Below, one piece after another: positions 8,799-17,162 of a stretch of 60,835 nucleotides of DNA. Below the pieces are notes generated by a model that saw nothing but the letters and a program-made list of their open reading frames with translations, was not told the DNA's origin and made no database searches. A program made the position numbers and the translations under genes. The DNA comes from Vicinamibacteria bacterium. Its GTDB lineage: Bacteria; Acidobacteriota; Vicinamibacteria; Vicinamibacterales; UBA8438. Location: positions 1 through 60,835 of the forward strand of contig JAJEFC010000166.1 in NCBI GenBank assembly GCA_022820675.1, written 5' to 3'. Position 1 is the first letter of the stretch; every line of letters starts with the position of its first letter.

Positions 8799-9125
8799 TC
8801 ACGCAACTTCCACGAGGGTCTCACCCCGCTGAAGCGCGGCCACGATGGCGTCCAACTCGTGGTCCATCCGATCGAGCAAGGCTGAGCGCCGCGTGTTCCC
8901 AACGCGGAGCCACACCACCGCCGGCCCTGATGACAGAATGTGGTGAACTGCGAAGTCCTCGTCCTTGGTCACGATGACCGCGCCGATTCGTTCCGCGTAG
9001 CCCCGGATGGCCGCGTCCGACGCCGACGCCAAGCCACAGTCGGCGACGTGCTCAGCCTCGTGGCCCTGGACCTCGATCCGGCGCGCCAGAGCCGGTGGGA
9101 GCTGGGCATCGATGAGGAAACGCAA
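8799..9125 (-). CDS. DUF5615 PIN-like protein (putative toxin)
   Basis: The 108-residue protein starts at a TTG and reads LRFLIDAQLPPALARRIEVQ, with acidic residues typical of the PIN fold (LIDAQLP near the start, VTKDEDF near residue 54). DUF5615 proteins are thought to be RNase toxins. It follows the DUF433 gene with a single base between the two genes, so the two are a toxin-antitoxin pair translated together. It lies 44 bp beyond the kinase start. Confidence 0.85.
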   Translation of the reverse strand: MRFLIDAQLPPALARRIEVQGHEAEHVADCGLASASDAAIRGYAERIGAVIVTKDEDFAVHHILSSGPAVVWLRVGNTRRSALLDRMDHELDAIVAALQRGETLVEVA

Positions 9126-9126
9126 G

Positions 9127-9351
9127 CTACGCGCTCCGCAGCACGGGATGATCGTTCTGACGTGCCGCGAACTCCAGAACCGCGACGATGTCGTCGGGCT
9201 CCAGGTAGGGCAGGTCCTCCAGGATCTCCTCGCGCGTCGCCCCTGCCGCCAGGAGGTCCAACACGTCCGTGACGCGGACACGCAGGCCGCGGATGCAGGG
9301 TCGTCCCCCGCAGACGTCCGCGTCGGTCGTGATCCGATCGATCTTGCTCAC
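9127..9351 (-). CDS. DUF433 antitoxin
   Basis: DUF433 proteins are small winged-helix antitoxins paired with DUF5615. The signature ADVCGGRPCIRGLRVRVTDVL and LEPDDIVAVLEFA is clear. I chose the GTG at 9351 (74 residues) because aaggggg sits about 5 nt upstream; an ATG at 9381 would add ten residues. The next gene, its toxin, begins at 9125. The pair probably autoregulates. Confidence 0.88.
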   Translation of the reverse strand: MSKIDRITTDADVCGGRPCIRGLRVRVTDVLDLLAAGATREEILEDLPYLEPDDIVAVLEFAARQNDHPVLRSA

Positions 9352-9482
9352 GTCACCCCCTTCAGACCATCGGTACTCCATTCTAGCTCCCGCCGTCGCT
9401 GCCGGTAACTGACACGACCGACCGGTGCTTGGCGCCCGCCCGGGGATCACCCATAGACGGACGCTCGTGCAGGGGGACGTCC

Positions 9483-10634
9483 TCAGCGGTACTCGCCGTT
9501 CCACAGCGCCTCGAGGAACTCCCCGTACGGCAGCACGTCCACCCCGCCGACGCGCCGTCGGCGCGGTTCCAGGCAAACGCAGAGATAGCGCCGCAGCTTC
9601 TCCTCTTCGGCCAGGGCCCGCAGCGCCTTCAGGTCGCCCGGCGACACGTTCGCCTTGCCCTTGACCTCGATCGCCGTGTGGTCGCCGAGGATGAAGTCGA
9701 CCTCGAAACCCGACGTGGAGCGCCAGTGGCACAGGTCCTCGCCCGAGCGGTAGTCGATCCAGCTCCTGAGCTCGTGCAGCAGCCAGGTTTCGAACGCCAG
9801 GCCGAACTCCGGCGTGCCGGGCGTCGGCCGGCGTCCCTGCAGCGCCGACGCGACGCCGATGTCGAAGAAATAGTACTTGGAGGACGCGAGCGGCTTGCGC
9901 TTGACGGATTGGCGCCAAGCGGACACTTCGAAGAGCACCAGCGTGTCGCGCAGGATGCCGAAGTACTCGTAGACGGTCGTCCGCGGCATCTGGGCGTCGT
10001 TGGCCACGTTGGTGAAGTTGACGATGGAGGCGTTCGCGAGCGCCGCGACGCGCAGGAACCGCCCGAACGCCGGGATGTTGCGTGTGGCGCCCTCGGCAAC
10101 CACTTCCTCCTGCAGGTACGTGCCGGTGTAGGCGCGCAGGTCGGCGTCGGGATCGTCGGAGAAGTAGATCGAAGGGAGGGTCCCGTGAGAGACCGCGCGT
10201 TCGAGATCGAATCGCCCGCCCAGCTCCATCCAGGTGAGCGGGTGCAGCACCTTCGTGCGCGCCCGGCCGCCGAGCAGGTTGACGCCGCCGCGGCGCAGCT
10301 TGCGGGCGCTGGACCCGGTCAGGAGGAAGCGCACGCCGCGCGCCTCGATGATGCGGTGGACCTCGTTGAGCAGCAGCGGCAGCCGCTGGATTTCGTCGAT
10401 CGCCACGACGTCGACGTCCGGCGGGAGATCTTCGAGTATTCGGCCGGGCCGCTGACTGAGATCGAGGAAGACGGCGTGGTCCAGCAGGTCGTAGACCGGC
10501 GCCCTCGGAAGCGCGCGGCGAATCAGCGTGGTCTTGCCGGTCTGCCGGGGGCCGAGCAGAAAGTGGGACTTCCGGGCCAGCAGCGCCGGCAGGTCCAATG
10601 CGCGGTCGAGGATGGGTTCGAGCGGTGTCGGCAT
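9483..10634 (-). CDS. AAA ATPase with DUF4143 domain
   Basis: The 383 residues hold an N-terminal AAA domain with Walker A LLGPRQTGKTTL, Walker B VVAIDEIQRLP and sensor FLLTGSSARKL. The C-terminal DUF4143 part includes YFFDIGVASAL, FGLAFETWLLHEL and FEVDFILGDHTAIEVKGK, a PD-(D/E)XK-like strand set. Such proteins are widespread, often near TA and defence genes, and their function is poorly known. I chose the ATG at 10634; a GTG at 10643 is also possible. A 28-bp imperfect palindrome ends 2 nt upstream of the start and may be its operator. A second member of the family is at 24912. Confidence 0.88.
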   Translation of the reverse strand: MPTPLEPILDRALDLPALLARKSHFLLGPRQTGKTTLIRRALPRAPVYDLLDHAVFLDLSQRPGRILEDLPPDVDVVAIDEIQRLPLLLNEVHRIIEARGVRFLLTGSSARKLRRGGVNLLGGRARTKVLHPLTWMELGGRFDLERAVSHGTLPSIYFSDDPDADLRAYTGTYLQEEVVAEGATRNIPAFGRFLRVAALANASIVNFTNVANDAQMPRTTVYEYFGILRDTLVLFEVSAWRQSVKRKPLASSKYYFFDIGVASALQGRRPTPGTPEFGLAFETWLLHELRSWIDYRSGEDLCHWRSTSGFEVDFILGDHTAIEVKGKANVSPGDLKALRALAEEEKLRRYLCVCLEPRRRRVGGVDVLPYGEFLEALWNGEYR

Positions 10635-10635
10635 A

Positions 10636-10663
10636 GTCGTCACATATCATGGCATATGACGAC
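10636..10663. promoter_or_regulatory. Imperfect palindrome at the ATPase start (possible operator)
   Basis: Perfect outer arms gtcgtca and tgacgac enclose catat and catatg words, centred at about 10649. Being AT-rich in a GC-rich genome and right next to the start codon, it is a plausible autoregulatory or promoter site. Confidence 0.45.
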
Positions 10664-10722
10664 AACGCCGACACCTGCCGTCGCCGGCAGCCCGGAAGGG
10701 GGGGCGGGCCGGGCAGACCGCA

Positions 10723-11799
10723 CTAACGCCGGTCCGGGGCGCCCCGGCGGTACACGGCCTCCAGCCTGCGAGCGAGGGCTTCAGGCTCGAACCCGCCTGG
10801 CGGATCGACGCCATGCCCCGGCGCGATGCGCAAGGCACTCGCCAGCGCGTCGACGTCGCCCCAGGGCGCCAGCAGATCGCCGCCGGGGTGCCATTCGCGC
10901 ACCCCGCCGCTGTCCCAGGCGGCGACCGGCGTGCCGAGGGTCAGGGCCTCGAGCCCGACGATGCCGAAGGGCTCCTGCCAGCGCGAGGGCATGACGAGCA
11001 CGGCGGCGCGGCGGTAGGCGGCGGAGAGGCGCCGGCGGTCGAGCCAGCCCAGCACCTCGACGCCTTCCGCCTCGATCTCGCGGCGCAACGGGCCGGTGCC
11101 CGCCACCACGAAGGGCAGCCCGGACCCCGACCGCCGCCACGCTTCGATCGCCTCGCGGATGCCCTTGGCCTCGACCACGCGCCCCGCGAAGAGGGCGCAG
11201 GGCGGGCCGTCGGCCGGCGCCTGGGGGTCCAGGCCGTACGCAACCGGGGGCACGACCGTGACCTGGTTCGCGGGCACCCCCACCTGGGTCAGCTCGCGCT
11301 TCATGTAGGACGACAGCACCGTCACCCGCAGCCGCCTCACCGATTCCAGCCGCTGCGCGGTCAGCGCGAGGGTGCTCTCGAAGTAGCCCCGGTCGTCGAA
11401 GCAGCCGGCGCACGCCTCGCGTCCCATCGGGTCGCCGCAGACGCGGCCGTCGGCGGTCCACTTGCCGCGTCCCGGGCAGAAGAAGCGGTGATCCTGGACG
11501 GTCATCACCGCGTCCACGCCGGTCGCCCACGCCAGCACCGCGGGGTTGACCACGTTGTGCACGTGCACCAGATCCGGGCGCAGCCGCGCCCTCAGGGGGG
11601 CGAGATCGGCGTCGGCCCGCACCCTGGCGTCGAGCCGCGGGACGACGGTCACCGGACAGGGCGGGCGCACGGCGCCGTCGACGCGGCCCACCGCGAGGTG
11701 CTGCTCGTGACCGACCGACAGGGCCTGGAGCACGCCGAGAAGGGCCAGGTCGGCGCCGCCCCGGTCACTCAGCCGATCCGCGACGTGGAGAATCCGCAT
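10723..11799 (-). CDS. Family 4 glycosyltransferase
   Basis: The 358 residues have the GT-B fold pattern: N-terminal MRILHVADRLSDRGGADLAL, acceptor-side VHVHNVVNPAVLAWATGVD, a Cys-bearing FFCPGRGK and EACAGCF region, then the donor-binding half with LFAGRVVEAKGI, RAAVLVMPSRWQEPFGIVGLEA and LGTPVAAWDSGGVREW. E-x7-E is present as EPFGIVGLE. It would transfer a sugar from a nucleotide donor; substrate and acceptor cannot be told. The Met at 11799 begins the Rossmann-like strand. No other glycan genes are adjacent. Confidence 0.88.
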   Translation of the reverse strand: MRILHVADRLSDRGGADLALLGVLQALSVGHEQHLAVGRVDGAVRPPCPVTVVPRLDARVRADADLAPLRARLRPDLVHVHNVVNPAVLAWATGVDAVMTVQDHRFFCPGRGKWTADGRVCGDPMGREACAGCFDDRGYFESTLALTAQRLESVRRLRVTVLSSYMKRELTQVGVPANQVTVVPPVAYGLDPQAPADGPPCALFAGRVVEAKGIREAIEAWRRSGSGLPFVVAGTGPLRREIEAEGVEVLGWLDRRRLSAAYRRAAVLVMPSRWQEPFGIVGLEALTLGTPVAAWDSGGVREWHPGGDLLAPWGDVDALASALRIAPGHGVDPPGGFEPEALARRLEAVYRRGAPDRR

Positions 11800-11838
11800 C
11801 GTCGGGGGGTGCCCCTGCCGCGCTTCAGACACGCCGGA

Positions 11839-11970
11839 GCGTGACGCGGTGGAGCGCGCCGAGCTCACGCATCATCGCCGCCGGGCGTCCCCGCCGCCCT
11901 TCCGAAACGGCAATGCGTGACGCGGTGGAGCGTCCGGAGCTCACGCATCGCCGCCGGGTGCCGCCGCCCT
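11839..11970. repeat. Tandem pair of about 60-bp units that includes the 3' end of the NIPSNAP gene
   Basis: Copies at 11839-11900 and 11915-11970 share gcgtgacgcggtggagcg, gagctcacgcatc and gccgccggg. The second copy carries the last codons and the stop of the gene at 11941-12279. The first is a downstream copy. Each unit has self-complementary ends (gcgtga and tcacgc). Confidence 0.75.
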
Positions 11971-12279
11971 TTCCGGCGGGCCCTCCACCGACCGGATCAC
12001 GGTGATCTCACGGTGCGCCAAATGGCTGCGCACGCGGTCGACGTTCGCCCGCCACCAGTCCGAGCCGTAGAACGCCTTCTCCTTCCGCTCGAGATCGGCG
12101 GCGGTCTCCCCGTAGCTCCGCACCCAGATGAACTGCGACCCGGCGTCGTTCACCCAGGCGCCCTCCACCGTGATGTCGTGCTCGCGGAGCAGCGGCGCGA
12201 TGTGGCCGTGGAACAGTCGGAGCCAGCTCTCCATCTGCCCCTTGTTGATGGTGTAGACGCGAAGGTGGGCTATCGACAT
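11941..12279 (-). CDS. NIPSNAP family protein
   Basis: The 112 residues begin MSIAHLRVYTINKGQMESWL and continue with LRVYTI, WVNDAGSQFIWVRSYG and the C-terminal helix with FYGSDWWRANVDRV. This matches the small ferredoxin-like NIPSNAP fold, whose biochemical role in bacteria is unknown. The stop codon lies inside a tandem repeat unit. The gene is monocistronic as far as I can see. Confidence 0.8.
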   Translation of the reverse strand: MSIAHLRVYTINKGQMESWLRLFHGHIAPLLREHDITVEGAWVNDAGSQFIWVRSYGETAADLERKEKAFYGSDWWRANVDRVRSHLAHREITVIRSVEGPPERAAAPGGDA

Positions 12280-12555
12280 CGTCGTGTGCGGTCCCTTGCG
12301 GCTCTGCCAAGGACAGGGATCGATATGAAGTTGCCAACTGCAACCCGGATGCAGCCGGTTTTCGGCGGTTCCTGCCTTGGGCACGTGGCAAGGTAATTCC
12401 CGTCACCGTCCCAATCCGGGCCCCACGCGTTGCGGAGGCGTCCGCCGCGTTGCCCCGAGCCGACGCTCCCTGCCACTTGCCGACGGGCGCCATCGGGCTC
12501 GTCGCGGCCATGAGGTCCCACCGCGTTGCTTGAGCCGACCCTCGCTGCGAGCCCT
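12280..12555. repeat. Spacer with two degenerate 30-bp direct repeats
   Basis: Copies at 12445-12474 and 12521-12550 share ccgcgttgc, gagccgac and ctc..ctgc, 76 bp apart. No gene is seen. The spacer lies between the amidase stop and the NIPSNAP start. Confidence 0.5.
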
Positions 12556-14217
12556 CTATCTCATGCCCGGCGGCGGAACCCGGCGCATCGTCGCCTGCTC
12601 GAAGGCGTAGGCCAGCTCGATCAACCGCGGCTCGCTGCAGGCCATCCCCGCGAAGCTGACGCCGAACGGCCGGGGCTTCGGCTCGAAGCCCTCCGGCATC
12701 GGCGGGTCCGACTCGATCGCGACGAAGGCGTAGGGCACGATGACGGTCGGGTAGCCCGGCCGGGCGGAGATTCCGGCCCCGCTCGACCCGGGAAAGAGCA
12801 GGGCATCCAGCTCGAGGCCGGTCATCACCTCGTCGATGCCATGCTCGCCGTTCAGATAGAGGTCCCGCGCGCGGTCGGCCTCGTACTCGGCGCGGTCCGC
12901 CTCCAGGTCGATCTCGTCGGCGCCGTCGAGTCGGGCCTGCCCGTACTTGAGCGCGCCCGCCCGCTCGTGGGCCAGGTTCCACTCGCGGAGCGCCGTCAGC
13001 GTCTCGACCGGGGCGGTGTCGCCCAGGGTCGCGAGCCAGGCATTGAAGTCGCGCTTCATGCCGTACGCGAGCACGCTGCTCCCGGTGTTCGAGAGCAGGT
13101 TGCCGGCGGGGTCGGGGTCGACCACGCTCGGGATGTCCGCCGGATCGACGATCGTGGCGCCCTCCTGCTCGAGGACCGCGATCGCCTCGGCCATCACGGC
13201 CCTGCCCGCCTCCGACAGCCGGCTCTGCGGCTCGTCGGAGCCGGGAGCCGTGACGGGGTCGAAGTAGAGCGCCCGCGGAATACCGATGCGGGCCCCCTGC
13301 AGGCCGTCGCGGCGGAGGAAGACCGTGTAGTCGCGATCGGGCGGAGGCTCGCATCGCGACGTCGCCGGATCGTTGGGGTCGGGCGCGGAACCTTCGAGGG
13401 CCCCGAGCATGATGGCGGCATCGGTGACGGTGCGCGCCATCGGCCCCGCCGTGTCCTGATCGGCGGTGATGGGGATGACGCCCCAGCGGCTCACCCGCCC
13501 CACCGTCGGCTTGATGCCCGCCAGCATGTTCGCGTTCGACGGGGACAGGATGGAGCCCGACGTCTCGGTCCCGACGTTCGCGGCCCAGAAGCTGCTCGCG
13601 GTGCCGATGCCGGAGCTCGAGCCGCCGGTGCCCATGACGGGGCGGCCGTCGTTCGTGCCCGCGCGCGGGTCGCGGCGGGGGTCGTACGGATTCAGGCCGA
13701 ACCCCCCCAGCGCGCTGTAGTTTCCCGGCATCCCGCTGGCGGTGTAGTTCGCGAGCTCGGTCATGACGGTCTTGGCGAGGATGACGGCCCCGGCCTCGCG
13801 CAGGTTCGTGGTGAGCGTCGCCTCGTACGGCGGCACGTAGCCTTCGAAGGCCAGCGCGCCCCCGGTGGTCGGGAAGTCGGTCGTGTGGACGTTGTCCTTG
13901 AGCGCGACCGGAATGCCGTGGAGCGGTCCCCGGACCCGCCCCTCGGCGCGCTCGGCGTCGAGTCGGTCCGCCTCTGCGAGGGCGTTGGCGTTGACCGCGA
14001 TGGTGGCGTTCACGCGCTCCTCGTACAAGGCGATGCGCAGCAGGTGCGCTTCGACCAGTTGCCGTGACGTGACCCGCCCTTCCTCCATCGCCCGTTGCAT
14101 CTCGAGGATGGTCGCCTCGACCACGTCGAAGCGCTCTGCCGGCTCCTCGACCGTGCACGAGGCGAGAAGCCCCGGCAGGAGAGCCGCGGCGACCGCGACC
14201 GCAAGACGGGTCGTCAT
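12556..14217 (-). CDS. Amidase-signature family lipoprotein
   Basis: This is an exported amidase of the Ser-cisSer-Lys class. The 553 residues start with a lipoprotein signal, MTTRLAVAVAAALLPGLLAS followed by Cys20. The catalytic Lys is in PVALKDNVHTTD, and the Gly/Ser loop MGTGGSSSGIGTASSFW plus NVGTETSGSILSPS supplies the two serines. The length fits the secreted acidobacterial and actinobacterial members. I chose the ATG at 14217 because the signal peptide starts there; an upstream in-frame stretch lacks coding character. The substrate is unknown. Neighbouring spacers are repeat-rich. Confidence 0.9.
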   Translation of the reverse strand: MTTRLAVAVAAALLPGLLASCTVEEPAERFDVVEATILEMQRAMEEGRVTSRQLVEAHLLRIALYEERVNATIAVNANALAEADRLDAERAEGRVRGPLHGIPVALKDNVHTTDFPTTGGALAFEGYVPPYEATLTTNLREAGAVILAKTVMTELANYTASGMPGNYSALGGFGLNPYDPRRDPRAGTNDGRPVMGTGGSSSGIGTASSFWAANVGTETSGSILSPSNANMLAGIKPTVGRVSRWGVIPITADQDTAGPMARTVTDAAIMLGALEGSAPDPNDPATSRCEPPPDRDYTVFLRRDGLQGARIGIPRALYFDPVTAPGSDEPQSRLSEAGRAVMAEAIAVLEQEGATIVDPADIPSVVDPDPAGNLLSNTGSSVLAYGMKRDFNAWLATLGDTAPVETLTALREWNLAHERAGALKYGQARLDGADEIDLEADRAEYEADRARDLYLNGEHGIDEVMTGLELDALLFPGSSGAGISARPGYPTVIVPYAFVAIESDPPMPEGFEPKPRPFGVSFAGMACSEPRLIELAYAFEQATMRRVPPPGMR

Positions 14218-14811
14218 GCGAGGTCCTGATACGCCGGAAGGCGCCTGCATCACACGACTCCAGTTCGCCCGGTTTCCATCCGGATCCAGCCTCGTCCCGT
14301 TCGGGCGCGGCGGGCCGAGGCGGCCAAGGCGCGGCAGGATCGACGACCCGGGAACAGCCCGATTATAGGCGGCTTCCGCGGGCCACCGCGAACCCGCCGG
14401 CACGAACGCCGCCAGGCGCGCCGGCTCGCGGTCGCCTGGCAGGCCGTTCGCCGCAACGGCGGCTCGGTCGGGGTGGACGGCGAGACACCCTCTGTAATAG
14501 GAACCTCCGGTGACGTTCGGTCGGCATGCCGCAACGGCGGCTCGGTCGGGGTGGACGGCGAGACGGTTCAGCGACTCCTGACGGCGCTACATGCGAGCGA
14601 AGGGAGCTCCCGACTTCCGGTTCTACTCGCTGAGCGACAAGCTGCAGCTCGAGCGCATCGCGGCGCCGAAGGACGGTAACTGAAACTACCTCCCACGTTG
14701 CCAAGCGCAGGAACCCCAAGAACGGGCTGGATGGACGCAGACCGGCAACTTCATGGCGATCACTGTCCAAGGGTGAACGTGCCCGTCACGGGAAACCGGC
14801 GGGTACGAACG
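14218..14811. repeat. Long spacer with an exact 37-bp direct repeat
   Basis: Copies at 14450-14486 and 14528-14564 begin gccgcaacggcggctcggtc and are identical, 78 bp apart. The rest of the 594 bp has no credible gene; a short plus-strand frame near 14580-14680 is too weak to call. Confidence 0.7.
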
Positions 14812-15954
14812 TCACCAGGCGCGCTGGTACAGCTCGAGCGCCTCGCGCACGCCGAAAGGCCGCGGGTTGAACGTGCCCGTCCACTGTGTGGCCGCCGCCT
14901 CGGCCAGCGACGGCAGATCGTCGGCCGGCACGCCGGCGGTCCGGAGATCGGGGGGAAATCCGCCCGATCGGCCGGCGTCGGCGAGACGGGGGCCCAGGCC
15001 GTCTCCGGCGCCGCCGGGTCGCGAGGCCGGCGGCAGTGCGCCCACGAGGTCGCGGTAGAGATCGGCGCCATCCTCCGCGTTCCAGCGCACGACGTGCGGC
15101 AGCAGGATCGCCAGCGCGACGCCGTGCGTCAGCGCGTAGCGCGCGGTCAGGGGGTTGGCGCAGGCGTGCGCGGCCCCGAGCATCGAGTGCTCGATGGCCA
15201 CTCCCGCGTAGAACGCCCCGAGCTGCATCGCCGCGCGCGCATCGACGTCCCCCGGGTCGGCCAGCGTGCGTTCGTAGTGGGGCTCGAGGAGCCGGAACGC
15301 GGCGTGCGAGAACAGGAGCGAGATGGGGGTGCGGCGCGTGGTGACGGCGGTCTCCACCGCGTGGGCGAGGGCGTCGAAGCCGGCGGCGGCGGTGACCGCC
15401 GGCGGCTGCGACACGGTCAGCTCGGGATCGAGGATCGCCGCCGCGAACGCGAGCTTCGGGTCGCCGCACGCCATCTTCATGTGGGTGGCGCTGTCGGCGA
15501 TGACCGCGTAGCTCTGGGCCTCGGAGCCGGTGCCGGCGGTCGTGGGCACAGCGATCATCGGGAGGAGCGGCTTGCGGGCGAGCCCGTAGCCCTTGTAGTC
15601 GGCGATGGTCCCCCCGTTGGTGAGCAGCAGGTTGATGCCCTTGGCGCAGTCGAGGGGGCTGCCCCCGCCCAGGCCGATGACGCCGTCGGGCCGGCAGGCG
15701 GCGGCGAAGGCGACCCCCCGGTCGACCATCGCGCCGTCCGGGTTCGCCTCGCACGCGTCGAAGACGGCGGCCTCGACCCCGGCGTCGCGCAGCCGCCCGA
15801 TCGCGCGCTCCAGGTGGCCTGCGTCGCGAAGGCCGCGATCGGTGACGAGCAGCGGCCGCGAGAGGCCGAGCTCGCGGGCCAGGGGCCCGAGCCGGTCGAT
15901 GGCGCCCGATCCGAACACGAGGCGGGTCCGAAGCTGGAACTCGAAGGGTGTCAT
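14812..15954 (-). CDS. Iron-containing alcohol dehydrogenase
   Basis: This is an NAD(P)-linked, metal-dependent alcohol/aldehyde dehydrogenase of the type III family, 380 residues. It shows RTRLVFGSGAIDRLG at the start, the nucleotide-binding GLGGGSPLDCAKGI, VPTTAGTGSEAQSYAVI, and the metal-ligand region FDALAHAVE, AIEHSMLGAAHACANPL and LTHGVALAILLPHVVRWN. Length is normal. The start at 15954 fits the family start (FEFQLRTRLVFG). Substrate cannot be predicted. An array of 60-70-bp repeats lies just upstream. Confidence 0.93.
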   Translation of the reverse strand: MTPFEFQLRTRLVFGSGAIDRLGPLARELGLSRPLLVTDRGLRDAGHLERAIGRLRDAGVEAAVFDACEANPDGAMVDRGVAFAAACRPDGVIGLGGGSPLDCAKGINLLLTNGGTIADYKGYGLARKPLLPMIAVPTTAGTGSEAQSYAVIADSATHMKMACGDPKLAFAAAILDPELTVSQPPAVTAAAGFDALAHAVETAVTTRRTPISLLFSHAAFRLLEPHYERTLADPGDVDARAAMQLGAFYAGVAIEHSMLGAAHACANPLTARYALTHGVALAILLPHVVRWNAEDGADLYRDLVGALPPASRPGGAGDGLGPRLADAGRSGGFPPDLRTAGVPADDLPSLAEAAATQWTGTFNPRPFGVREALELYQRAW

Positions 15955-15995
15955 GAACGGTCGCCGTCTTTCCGGTATGCTACCGATGTCTCACA

Positions 15996-16162
15996 GTCGC
16001 GGCCGGGACATCCGGCTGCTGCGTCTCGGTCCGGCCTGAGGCCGACCAGTTCCGCGAGGTTCGCCCGTCACGGCCGAGACGGCCGGCTGGCGCGTTGAGG
16101 TCGGCCAGTTCCGGCGAGGTCTGCGAGTCGCGGCCGGGGCGGCCGGCTGCTGCGTCGGGACG
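15996..16162. repeat. Three degenerate 60-71-bp tandem units
   Basis: Units start at 15996, 16067 and 16127, each with gtcgcggccgggac-like text, then ccggctg, then ccagttccg.cgaggt. The third is incomplete. They fill the divergent spacer between the dehydrogenase and the TPR gene, where promoters should lie. Confidence 0.7.
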
Positions 16163-16258
16163 ATGGCGCCCGCCGCGGTATCGACGGCCGAGATTGGCCC
16201 AGCGACGCATCTCCGACCGGCCCGCACCGGACGACCAATGGCTACGGGTGAGCCTCCC

Positions 16259-16855
16259 ATGGACAAGGCCAACACGCGCTCCCCCGTCGACCAGGCGCGG
16301 GAGTTGATCGAAAAGGCCTGGACGCTCCGTTGGAGGACGATGCAGTCGCCGCCCGCCGCCGAGGCCGAGCTTCAGCAGGCCGTCGCCCGCTTCCACGGGT
16401 ATCTCTCCGAGGCGGTGGGCCTCTTGCGCACGGCCGGCGCGACCCGCGAGCTGGTGGGGGCGCTGGGAAAGCTGGGCCATGCCGAGGAGAACGCCGGGCG
16501 CGTCGACGCCGCTCTGGCCTGCTACGAGGAGGCGGTGGCGGTCGCCCGCGGCGCGGATCACCGGCTGCCGCTCGCCCATGCGTTGCGTCAACTCGGCGAC
16601 CTGCATCGGAAGGCGGAGCGTCTGACCACGGCGGAGAACTGCTACGCGGAGGCCCTGGCCCTCTACGGCGCGCAGGACGAGCCGCCGGCCCTTGACCACG
16701 CGAACGCCCTCCGGCCAATGGCGATCCTCAAGGAGGAGCTGGGCCGGGTCGACGAGGCCCGGACCTTGTGGCAGCGCGCGCGCGAGCTCTACGGCGCGGC
16801 TTCGATCGAGGCCGGGGTGGCCGAATGCACGGACCATCTCACCCGCCTCGGCTGA
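16259..16855 (+). CDS. TPR-repeat protein
   Basis: The 198 residues contain about three tetratricopeptide units: LGHAEENAGRVDAALACYEE, LGDLHRKAERLTTAENCYAE and MAILKEELGRVDEARTLWQR. There is no signal peptide, so it is probably a cytoplasmic scaffold. The ATG at 16259 has ggtgag 6 nt upstream; an ATG at 16238 is possible. Similar short TPR proteins are common in Acidobacteria with no assigned role. Confidence 0.82.
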   Translation: MDKANTRSPVDQARELIEKAWTLRWRTMQSPPAAEAELQQAVARFHGYLSEAVGLLRTAGATRELVGALGKLGHAEENAGRVDAALACYEEAVAVARGADHRLPLAHALRQLGDLHRKAERLTTAENCYAEALALYGAQDEPPALDHANALRPMAILKEELGRVDEARTLWQRARELYGAASIEAGVAECTDHLTRLG

Positions 16856-16924
16856 ACCGTCCCGAGTCATTCGGCCGAGGAAGACTCCGTGGGGAGCTCG
16901 CCCGGCTCCCTCGCGACGATGACC

Positions 16925-17150
16925 GCCTTGCGGCCCCGCCTGCCGCACCGGCAGTCCGCCTCTTTCCGAAGGGACTGCCGTCGGGATAGTGTGTGCCTTC
17001 GGCCCCGCCTGCCGCACCGGCAGTCCGGCTCCTTTTCCGAAGGGACTATCGTCCGGGTGACGTGTGCCTTGCGGCCCTACCTGCTGCAAGGGGACGATCG
17101 TCCGGGTGACGTATGCCTTGCGGCCCCGCCTGCCGCACCGGCAGTCCGCC
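16925..17150. repeat. Four-copy tandem array of about 70-bp units
   Basis: Units start at 16925, 16995, 17066 and 17115 with gccttgcggccccgcctgcc and the palindrome-like tgccgcaccggca; the third is short (49 bp). They lie between the converging TPR and cytochrome P460 genes and may form hairpins that act as a two-sided terminator. Confidence 0.75.
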
Positions 17151-17162
17151 TGACCACCGCGA

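Noticed and set aside
12008..14158. A 716-codon minus-strand frame over the amidase and NIPSNAP genes
   Set aside because: It is Arg/Gly-rich, lacks motifs and overlaps two genes with clear families in other frames.
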